A stretch of DNA of 25,344 nt from a virus. The stretch is from the IMG/VR virus record IMGVR_UViG_3300006754_000152, positions 1 to 25,344 of that record, one strand, 5' to 3'. A model generated the notes under the pieces. The model searched no databases, was not told the origin of the DNA, and saw only the letters and a list, made by a program, of their open reading frames with translations. Within the stretch, counting starts at the first letter, position 1; every line of letters starts with the position of its first letter. This document shows, in pieces, positions 13,009 through 19,150 of the stretch. The position numbers were made by a program, and so were the translations under genes.

Positions 13009-13271
13009 TATTGTTTAATATTCTCCTCGTGGTATTCTTTTACTATTTTAACTGCTGTATCCCAGCAAGTTGGGCAGTAAAGCCTAACGGTTTCTTTTTC
13101 CTTATGAACTACCACTTGCCATTCAGAAACCATTCTCTTATTAGTTTTATCAAATTCTGCCTCACATGTCAAGCATTTATCTGAGATCTTGTCAAATAAT
13201 CCCAAAGCGTCCTTAACTTCTTTTTCCGCTTCTTTCTTTTTTTTTCTTTGAATCCTTCTTTTTGAACTCAT
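13008..13271 (-). CDS. Small C4 zinc-finger protein
   Basis: An 87-aa protein with a basic N-terminal tail (residues 1-20, RRIQRKKKKEAEK) and a likely zinc site of C33-x2-C36 (KCLTCEAEFD) and C66-x2-C69 (LYCPTCWDTA), separated by a strand pair (SEWQVVVHKEKETVRLY). This is a compact treble-clef or ribbon-like fold. The basic tail suggests nucleic-acid contact, but the role is unknown. It overlaps dUTPase (ATGA) on one side and the membrane-anchored gene (TAATG) on the other. Confidence 0.8.
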   Translation of the reverse strand: MSSKRRIQRKKKKEAEKEVKDALGLFDKISDKCLTCEAEFDKTNKRMVSEWQVVVHKEKETVRLYCPTCWDTAVKIVKEYHEENIKQ

Positions 13272-13723
13272 TTACCTGTACTCCCTAATGCTCCTTCGCC
13301 TCTAGCACTGATTGTAATTGGCTCATGATATAAACTATCATCTCCAACCTCTTGTGCCCTAAAGGAAATCACTGGTACCAAAACCAACTGGGCGATTTTA
13401 TCGTGCGATTTAACAACCTGTACGGTGTCTCCAATATTATGTAAATCAATAAAAACTTCCCCATTGTATCCAGAATCAATACAATGTGCTCCAACCACCA
13501 AGCCCTTTTTAGCTGCCATACTTGAGCGGTTCATAACTTGTATCATGTGGTTGTGCGGAACTCCAAATTTTAGACCGGTTGGCAAAATAGCATTTTCTCC
13601 TGGTTTTATTTTTACATCCTGCTCAACCGCTGGGGAATAAAACACATCCAGACCAGCATCACTTGGATTTGCTCTTTGTGGATCCTTTACATTTAACCTA
13701 GTTTTAAAATATTCTACAATCAT
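13268..13723 (-). CDS. dut: Deoxyuridine triphosphatase (dUTPase)
   Basis: A 151-aa homotrimer-type enzyme splitting dUTP to dUMP and PPi, which keeps uracil out of DNA and feeds ThyX with dUMP. All five family motifs are seen: PSDAGLDVF (residues 20-28), RSSMAAKKG (66-74), CIDSGYNGEVFIDLHNIG (81-98, catalytic D83 and uracil-pocket Y86), HDKIAQLVLVP (107-117) and RGEGALGSTGK (141-151). The usual GGFGSTG of motif 5 is GALGSTG, so the Phe that stacks on the base is Leu. Its ATG overlaps the stop of the 36-aa membrane microprotein (TAATG). Confidence 0.97.
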   Translation of the reverse strand: MIVEYFKTRLNVKDPQRANPSDAGLDVFYSPAVEQDVKIKPGENAILPTGLKFGVPHNHMIQVMNRSSMAAKKGLVVGAHCIDSGYNGEVFIDLHNIGDTVQVVKSHDKIAQLVLVPVISFRAQEVGDDSLYHEPITISARGEGALGSTGK

Positions 13724-13833
13724 TATTTGTCCTTTTTTATTAATTCATACACTGACAAGCCAAAAAAATAAAATATGGCTCCCCAAAGCATCAATTCTAG
13801 GCTATAATAGCCAATTAGTTCTCCTATTGTCAT
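13723..13833 (-). CDS. 36-aa membrane microprotein between dnaE and dut
   Basis: An ORF read from the sequence: the ATG at 13833 overlaps the dnaE stop (ATGA) and its TAA stop overlaps the dut start (TAATG), so it exactly bridges the two genes. The peptide is MTIGELIGYYSLELMLWGAI continuing FYFFGLSVYELIKKDK. It has one hydrophobic helix of about 20 residues (about 9-29) and a basic tail, as expected for a single-pass membrane protein with the tail inside. The precise fit of both junctions supports it being translated. Function unknown; anchoring or lysis-related roles are open. Confidence 0.7.
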   Translation of the reverse strand: MTIGELIGYYSLELMLWGAIFYFFGLSVYELIKKDK

Positions 13834-16800
13834 GCTAGTAACTTAAAATTCCTTCTGATGTTCCTAACACTAAACCCCCATTGGTCGTCATAATCTAATC
13901 TTGCCATATATGGGCGGTTGATGTGTAGCGTATCTTCATCTTTAACACCCCAACACTTTATTGATGTTGTTGTGCTTGTTGAATCAATTACCTTCACAAT
14001 CCAATAATCTTTATTTTTCTTTGTTTTCTTCTTTATAATTTCTCTTGGAATAAACCACGCTACACCTACTTCAGTATCATAATCTCCCAAGGGAGGGATA
14101 CCGAGTTTATCCAATTGTTGTCTCACGTTATCGGTCATCACCAAGTGTGTTGGGAATACACCAGTTAAATTAACTTTGTATTCAATCATTTCTTCGTCTG
14201 TAAAATCACCTTCAGGTGCATAACTCTGTACATTCTTAAGAAATCTTTTTTTGTTTTTTGCCCTATCCACTGCAACTGCTGACCAGAAATGCTTGAGTCC
14301 CGTGAAGCGGTCATCAATCAATGGGTTGAGGGCCTCTGAGCGCACGAGAACATCTAAGGCTTTCTTGTTCAGCTTGCTATAAATAATATTCTCATTAAAC
14401 AAGAAGTCTTCAATATTATTGAATGGGCGGTTGTCCATAATTTGTTTTACGGCTGCTGCACCCAAGCCTTTGATTGAAGAGAAAGGTTGAATTAGTTTCT
14501 TCCCGTCATCTCCAACCTCCCAACTGTATGTTGACATATTGATATGCAACGGACTAATTTCATAGCCCATCTTTTTAGCAATATTAATAGCTGCTTCTTT
14601 CCTGCTCTCTGGCTCTTTGTCCAAGAAAGCAGCAAGCCATTCGGCTGGATAATAATTTAAAAGCCATGCACACTGATAAGAAAGAATTGAATACGAGACC
14701 GCGTGTGATTTATTAAATCCATAGCCTGAGAAAAATTCGAAACTACTCCAAAGCTCATCAGCTTCACGCGGTGTCATACCCTTTTCGATACAACCCGCAG
14801 AAAACTTTTTATAAATGCCCTCTTTTACTTCATGCCCTTTGCCTGTACCTTTCTTTGTCAGTAATTTACGCAGCAAGTTACCTTCATCTAGTGATAGTTC
14901 CTTACCAAGTAGGTGAGCGAGCAGAGCAATCTGTTCCTGAAAGATAAGAAACCCGTAAGTCTCTTCAGTGACCTCTCTGTGGACATCGTTTAAATATTTA
15001 ATGTTCTCTGGTGAACGGATGGCATCGACATAATTCTTATCCACTTGTGCCGACAGTGGACCGGGACGAAAAATAGAAGTAATAGCCGAAATATCAATAA
15101 TAGAATTTGGCTTTACATTCGAGCAGAAGCTTTGAGCACCTGTTTCTGTAAACTGGAAAACCCCGGCCCACTTGCCATCATGAAATATATTTTTATACAC
15201 TTGTTCATCGTTCAAATTAATCTTATCCGGATGTAAGTAAGTATCATAATAATCTCGGATATCCTCGAACAATACTTCTGAAAATCCGAAATATTTTCTG
15301 AGGATTTTTTCGACACATGACTCAATCATACGCAATGTGCTTAAACCCAGAATATCAAACTTAATAAACCCCATTGGTTCAAGATGCCTAACATTCTGAC
15401 CCTCGGACCATGGTGTTTGCCTAACTCCACCAGAATTAATCAAAGGCATGTGTTTATCTAGGTCTTCTCCGACAAGACACCCGCCAGCATGTCGGGAAGC
15501 GGAGCGCACTTGACCGTATAAAGCCTCGACGTGGGTTTTTACGTGTGGATATTTTCTGAGAAACTTTTGTAGCGACTCGCTATATTCCATTACTTCTTCA
15601 AAAGTAGGAATATAAACACCAGCAGTAATACCATGAGCTAGCTTGGCTGGACCAGTAGCTTCTTTGATCATCGTCCCTGTTACTACATTCACTTCCACAA
15701 AAGGAATGTTATAAAACTTAGAGATATCCTTAATCAATGATTTTAGTTGTAGTGTATTCCAGTTTGAAATGGGAACTACTGTGTTATCTCCCCATTCCTG
15801 AATTAGTTTTTCTTTCAGAATCATAGGATCTGATACATCGTAATCAATATCTGGGTAGTCCTTTGCATCGCTTCTAAGAAAGCGGCTGAATAGTAGACCA
15901 TACTTGATTGGATCAATCTGGGTAATACCCAACACATACGCAACCAATGAACCGGCAGCAGAGCCACGACCTGGACCTGCAATTTGGATCTCTGTGGCTT
16001 TGTCGGCAATGGCCTTCATAGTTAAAAAGTATTTTGAGAAACCACGATCACGAATAATTGTTAACTCAGTCTTTAATCTATCGATATATTCCTGCTTCTC
16101 GTGAAGCTCAAGATCCTTTAGACCCTGGATACAACTCTCGACCAAAGCCTTATTATCGGTCTTGCCTTTGGGAACTACAAAGTCTGGTAGGCGTACGGTC
16201 GAATCAGGATAAAATCTCTCAATCCTATCGTGACCAACTGTATAGGTTTCTTTGATTGATTGTAGAACTAACTCATCATCATACTCTACATCCAAAAGTT
16301 CAGAATAGCTTTTGTAGGATTCCCACATCTGCTCGCCGTTTTTGGGATACAACTCGTAACCAATTTCTTCAACTGAAGCAGGTAGCTCAGTATTCATATC
16401 GCCACCCTTTCCAAGCCAGCCGAGGCGTTTATATAGAATTCGATCCTTCCAAGCATCAGGATTTGGATAATGTGAATCGGCTGTGGAAATTAATTTAACT
16501 CCGTATTCAGCGCAAACCTCAATAACAAATTTATTTAAAAGATGTTGTTCTGGGATGCTGTTCCACTGTAGTTCTCCATACCACCTATCTCCAAAGATAT
16601 CCAGCATTCGCTCTGTTGTTTCACGCATTGCCTTCATGACTGCATCCGGTCCTGCGTCTCGATTTCTCCACATATCACCAGCGTACACACCACCCAAGCA
16701 TGCTGAAGAAGCAATAATACCTTCTGAATTCTCTTTAAGCATCTCGTAATCTATTCGAGGAAATCTATAAAAATTCTCACCAGTAAATGAGCTAGAGATA

Positions 16801-17249
16801 AGCTTAAATAAATTATTCAACCCTTTTTGGTTTTGCGCCAATAAAATTAAATGATTGCGGCGATTAATTGTATCTTTTAAGTTTCTTTGTTCATCTTCAA
16901 TAACTGTAGCAGATGTTTCTTTTCCAGCCTTTAGTTTATTGGCACGTTTTTTATCTTGTCGAGCTTCTTCGTACTGTTGTTTCCAAGTTTTAATCGATGG
17001 AATAAAATAAACCTCACAGCCATAAATTGGCTTAAAGTTTTTACCATCTTTGTTCATCTTCTTGGCATGAAGCACTTGGTAAGCCAAACCATTCATGTTT
17101 CCATGATCAGTTAAAGCCAGGGCGTCACTACCATTCTGATAAGCAAAATCCATGTGTTCTTGGGGGTATCCAAGACCATCAAATGGAGAGCCCGCAACTG
17201 AATGTGCATGTAATCCGATAAATGGAATAGGTGAAGATTTTATATCCAC
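13830..17249 (-). CDS. dnaE: DNA polymerase III alpha subunit (DnaE type)
   Basis: An 1139-aa replicative C-family DNA polymerase. The start is GTG at 17249, with AGGAG 6 nt upstream. The N-terminal PHP domain keeps the metal-binding set: H14/H16 (LHAHSVAG), D24, H49 (TDHG), E79, H133, C184 and D258/H260 (TADSH). The palm has GRGSAAGS (427-434) and the catalytic pair D467/D469 in YPDIDYDVSD, with the third acid D632 in FIKFDILGL. Later motifs are SRHAGG, FRPGPLS, TYGFLIFQEQIALLAHLL and GYGFNKSHAVSYS, then a helix-hairpin-helix (IKGLGAAAVKQIM) and an OB-like C-terminal part. Unlike E. coli, the PHP site looks intact, so built-in proofreading is possible. No DnaQ or clamp is in the window. Confidence 0.98.
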   Translation of the reverse strand: MDIKSSPIPFIGLHAHSVAGSPFDGLGYPQEHMDFAYQNGSDALALTDHGNMNGLAYQVLHAKKMNKDGKNFKPIYGCEVYFIPSIKTWKQQYEEARQDKKRANKLKAGKETSATVIEDEQRNLKDTINRRNHLILLAQNQKGLNNLFKLISSSFTGENFYRFPRIDYEMLKENSEGIIASSACLGGVYAGDMWRNRDAGPDAVMKAMRETTERMLDIFGDRWYGELQWNSIPEQHLLNKFVIEVCAEYGVKLISTADSHYPNPDAWKDRILYKRLGWLGKGGDMNTELPASVEEIGYELYPKNGEQMWESYKSYSELLDVEYDDELVLQSIKETYTVGHDRIERFYPDSTVRLPDFVVPKGKTDNKALVESCIQGLKDLELHEKQEYIDRLKTELTIIRDRGFSKYFLTMKAIADKATEIQIAGPGRGSAAGSLVAYVLGITQIDPIKYGLLFSRFLRSDAKDYPDIDYDVSDPMILKEKLIQEWGDNTVVPISNWNTLQLKSLIKDISKFYNIPFVEVNVVTGTMIKEATGPAKLAHGITAGVYIPTFEEVMEYSESLQKFLRKYPHVKTHVEALYGQVRSASRHAGGCLVGEDLDKHMPLINSGGVRQTPWSEGQNVRHLEPMGFIKFDILGLSTLRMIESCVEKILRKYFGFSEVLFEDIRDYYDTYLHPDKINLNDEQVYKNIFHDGKWAGVFQFTETGAQSFCSNVKPNSIIDISAITSIFRPGPLSAQVDKNYVDAIRSPENIKYLNDVHREVTEETYGFLIFQEQIALLAHLLGKELSLDEGNLLRKLLTKKGTGKGHEVKEGIYKKFSAGCIEKGMTPREADELWSSFEFFSGYGFNKSHAVSYSILSYQCAWLLNYYPAEWLAAFLDKEPESRKEAAINIAKKMGYEISPLHINMSTYSWEVGDDGKKLIQPFSSIKGLGAAAVKQIMDNRPFNNIEDFLFNENIIYSKLNKKALDVLVRSEALNPLIDDRFTGLKHFWSAVAVDRAKNKKRFLKNVQSYAPEGDFTDEEMIEYKVNLTGVFPTHLVMTDNVRQQLDKLGIPPLGDYDTEVGVAWFIPREIIKKKTKKNKDYWIVKVIDSTSTTTSIKCWGVKDEDTLHINRPYMARLDYDDQWGFSVRNIRRNFKLLA

Positions 17250-17371
17250 TACTGGCTCCTATCTTTTTTCTTATGTATACAATTTTTAAAGTAAATCTTT
17301 ACGAAAGGTAAAGAAGATATTGCAGCAATGAGTGCGGTCCACTCTCCGTGGCAATTAAATATATGTTCCAT
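17249..17371 (-). CDS. 40-aa microprotein directly before dnaE
   Basis: ATG at 17371 with GAGG 5 nt upstream; TAG stop shares its G with the dnaE GTG start (TAGTG). The peptide MEHIFNCHGEWTALIAAISS, then LPFVKIYFKN and a basic tail (HKKKDRSQ), has one hydrophobic stretch (about residues 12-29) and a Cys-His pair near the start. I recall short marine-phage proteins opening with a similar FNCHGEW motif. A sigma-70 promoter lies 28 nt upstream, so it is the first gene of the dnaE operon. Likely membrane-associated; function unknown. Confidence 0.7.
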   Translation of the reverse strand: MEHIFNCHGEWTALIAAISSLPFVKIYFKNCIHKKKDRSQ

Positions 17372-17399
17372 TACACCCTCGGTTTCAACTGTTTCCTAA

Positions 17400-17428
17400 A
17401 GTGTACTATATCTGTGCTAGAAAGTCAA
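17400..17428 (-). promoter_or_regulatory. Sigma-70-like promoter of the dnaE operon
   Basis: The minus strand reads TTGACT, 17 nt, TACACT (-35 at 17423-17428, -10 at 17400-17405), in the gap between the 43-aa and 40-aa ORFs. The -10 ends 28 nt before the ATG at 17371. It matches 9 of 12 consensus positions with ideal spacing. Confidence 0.65.
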
Positions 17429-17441
17429 TGAGTATTGGTGG

Positions 17442-17573
17442 CTAAGATGGTGATGCTTCAGGAGGACGATCTTCTAGGATATAGAAAATTTTATTTTCCT
17501 CACTAATTTCATTCATTCGATAATATACAGTAAAATCATGAGAATAGAGCATTAATGATAAAATAATAGACAT
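17442..17573 (-). CDS. 43-aa hypothetical microprotein
   Basis: ATG at 17573 overlaps the stop of the preceding gene (TGATG); stop TAG at 17442-17444. The peptide begins MSIILSLMLYSHDFTVYYRM and continues NEISEENKIFYILEDRPPEA. Alternating hydrophobic and aromatic residues suggest a small beta-hairpin domain, not a membrane helix. No family is recognised. The ribosome site is weak and translation probably depends on coupling. The dnaE promoter lies just after it. Confidence 0.6.
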   Translation of the reverse strand: MSIILSLMLYSHDFTVYYRMNEISEENKIFYILEDRPPEASPS

Positions 17574-17818
17574 CAATTGTCTTTACGTGATTTTACTTCA
17601 GCAGAATATCCGCTGGTATCGGAGAGCGAAGTTACTTCAAAAATAATTTCTTTTGCTTCCACATCATATTTCACAGAAACTAAATCATTTTTTTCAACAT
17701 TTGTGATCTCATCTTCTGTGAGCACCAGCACTCCACCATTTTTTTTAACAAGTGCTGTAAGAAATGTGAACAAGTGATCACGATTTTGTAAAATTGAATT
17801 GCTTGGATCTTTAGCCAT
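17573..17818 (-). CDS. Hypothetical small protein
   Basis: An 81-aa protein whose ATG lies inside the last codons of the preceding gene (8-nt overlap). It starts with a polar helix (residues 5-26, SNSILQNRDHLFTFLTALVK) and then three or four predicted strands (GGVLVLTEDEITNVEKNDLV and following). The function is unknown. It is coupled to the 237-aa gene before it and to the 43-aa ORF after it. Confidence 0.75.
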   Translation of the reverse strand: MAKDPSNSILQNRDHLFTFLTALVKKNGGVLVLTEDEITNVEKNDLVSVKYDVEAKEIIFEVTSLSDTSGYSAEVKSRKDN

Positions 17819-18524
17819 TTTTGTGCCCTTTTTGTAAAATTGGTTTTTTTGTTCTCATAAAAATTTCGCCCATTCTTTTTTTAGCATCACCAAATGTTTT
17901 TGGAGAATTTGAAATATACATAACAAAATTTTCTTGGAGTTGTTCGTCTTCTACTTCTGCACCTCCGTCATCTGTCATGCTAAATCTTCGACTGGGGGAA
18001 TTCTTTCGCAAATAAGTGTAATAAATTTGAGACATATCTGCAACGGAAACATTGCCAAAGGACATTTCAATATTACCTGTTTTATCAATAAAATAAGCTT
18101 TACTATCTTCTTCCATGGGAGGCTTAAACAAAAAACTATCTTGATTATATTTGTGTGAAAGCTTTACTCCAAGTTCCTGAAGATCGTCAATGGACTTACC
18201 TGGCTTGACAGGAATAACAAAAGATGGTTCTGGATTGGGATTATCTTGAAATGTTTGCTCACCAGTATCTGGGTCTACCACCAATTCTCTAAATCCACCA
18301 AAAGTTGGAACATAACCAAAACCTGCTTCTCTAATGTCGTCTTGAAGCCTACGCTCGTTTTGCTTATTTAATTTATCTTGTTCAAGCTGCTCTTCTTCAG
18401 TACAGCCTTGGCCCTTTTCTGCTTCACACGATCTTTCAGCAGATATAATAATAAACCCGACATCAAAATATTTTCCTAATACTCTTCCAAGGCCCGCCTC
18501 CGTTACTAACTGATAATTTGACAT
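17811..18524 (-). CDS. Hypothetical protein, DUF3293-like pattern
   Basis: A 237-aa protein. The ATG at 18524 has TTGGAG 8 nt upstream. The segment VGFIIISAERSCEAEKGQGC, a polar stretch, NERRLQDDIREAGFGYVPTF with GGFREL, and later PEPSFVIP form a pattern like the DUF3293 family (ISAxxxx...N...L...GxxxxxxxGxx...EPSFxV). The next part includes LGVKLSHKYNQDSFLFK. The C-terminal 80 residues are polar. This resemblance is from pattern memory, and no biochemical role is known to me for that family. Confidence 0.8.
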   Translation of the reverse strand: MSNYQLVTEAGLGRVLGKYFDVGFIIISAERSCEAEKGQGCTEEEQLEQDKLNKQNERRLQDDIREAGFGYVPTFGGFRELVVDPDTGEQTFQDNPNPEPSFVIPVKPGKSIDDLQELGVKLSHKYNQDSFLFKPPMEEDSKAYFIDKTGNIEMSFGNVSVADMSQIYYTYLRKNSPSRRFSMTDDGGAEVEDEQLQENFVMYISNSPKTFGDAKKRMGEIFMRTKKPILQKGHKNG

Positions 18525-18541
18525 ATATAATTCTCCAAGCT

Positions 18542-18811
18542 TTAATTGGTTGTCTGTGCTAAGACATAGTTCTCCTGTACTAAGTAGTGCTTGAAACCCT
18601 GATAAGTAAAAGAAATTAACATATTTCCAGGGATTACAATATTTGTTCGAACACTCTGTTCAGTAAATTGTATACAATCAGTAGCAACTTTTAAAATTTT
18701 TACAACTTCATGTTCTTTGACTGGTAAATATTCTTCTGGTAGAGCAACTAAGACCTGAGATTCTTCTGAATCGACCGGCTCCACAAGAAGATGCCTATTC
18801 TTAGGGTACAT
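18542..18811 (-). CDS. GroES-like co-chaperonin (probable)
   Basis: An 89-aa protein from the ATG at 18811, just after the stop of the upstream gene; a longer frame to 19024 runs through that gene and is not credible. The pattern follows GroES/gp31-type co-chaperonins: strand RHLLVEPVD (residues 6-14), a short loop with VLVALPEE (20-27) at the place of the hydrophobic mobile-loop tripeptide that docks into GroEL, then EVVKILKVATDC, and the closing PGNMLISFTYQGFKHYLVQE followed by NYVLAQ, like VGDxVLFxxYxGxxxxxxxxxYxLVxExDILA. Size fits (GroES about 97 aa). It lies 12 kb from groEL. Function by pattern only; no domain search was done. Confidence 0.6.
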   Translation of the reverse strand: MYPKNRHLLVEPVDSEESQVLVALPEEYLPVKEHEVVKILKVATDCIQFTEQSVRTNIVIPGNMLISFTYQGFKHYLVQENYVLAQTTN

Positions 18812-18812
18812 A

Positions 18813-19079
18813 TTATACCCCTTTAATTTTCTTAGAAACAGTCTTGAATACATCAACCAAATCTTCGATATCTTCATTTTTCTTAAGCATGCGATAACAT
18901 TTAACCGCCATATTAATATCTTCTTTAGACAAGCGACCATTTTCAATGTAGCTAGCTCGAAGACCTTTGCGTTGTTCTTTGAATGGTTCCATCGCTGCCT
19001 CAATTGTGGCAAGAGATTTAACATACATTACGAGTGCATCATCTTTTTTTTGTGCTTCGGTTTTTTCTTCAACAGACAT
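18813..19079 (-). CDS. Small helical protein
   Basis: An 88-aa, almost entirely helical and charged protein with AAGGA before the ATG. Helix one is residues about 14-44 (LVMYVKSLATIEAAMEPFKE followed by QRKGLRAS). Helix two covers SKEDINMAVKCYRMLKKNED, and helix three ends the protein. The EQRKGLRASY...INMAVKCYRMLKK arrangement faintly recalls GapR/DUF2312 DNA-binding proteins; that is a weak impression. It is the promoter-proximal gene of the segment leading to the GroES-like gene. Confidence 0.75.
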   Translation of the reverse strand: MSVEEKTEAQKKDDALVMYVKSLATIEAAMEPFKEQRKGLRASYIENGRLSKEDINMAVKCYRMLKKNEDIEDLVDVFKTVSKKIKGV

Positions 19080-19112
19080 AAAGTTTCCTTTGTTAAGATA
19101 TGTGTTGTGAAC

Positions 19113-19142
19113 AGTATAGCATATATTTTATTAATTTGTCAA
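19113..19142 (-). promoter_or_regulatory. Sigma-70 promoter after nrdJ
   Basis: The minus strand reads TTGACA, 18 nt, TATACT (-35 at 19137-19142, -10 at 19113-19118). It lies in the 71-nt gap after the nrdJ stop, with the -10 ending 33 nt before the ATG at 19079. It should start the 88-aa, GroES-like and following genes. Confidence 0.8.
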
Positions 19143-19150
19143 GCAAATAG

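Noticed and set aside
13167-13172. TTGACA-like box inside the zinc-finger gene as another promoter
   Set aside because: The matching -10 at the right distance is TAAAAC, a poor fit, and no start codon follows at the usual distance.
18542-19024. A 160-aa reading of the GroES-like gene
   Set aside because: The first 71 residues lie in another frame of the upstream 88-aa gene and are basic, implausible protein; the ATG at 18811 follows that gene's stop directly.
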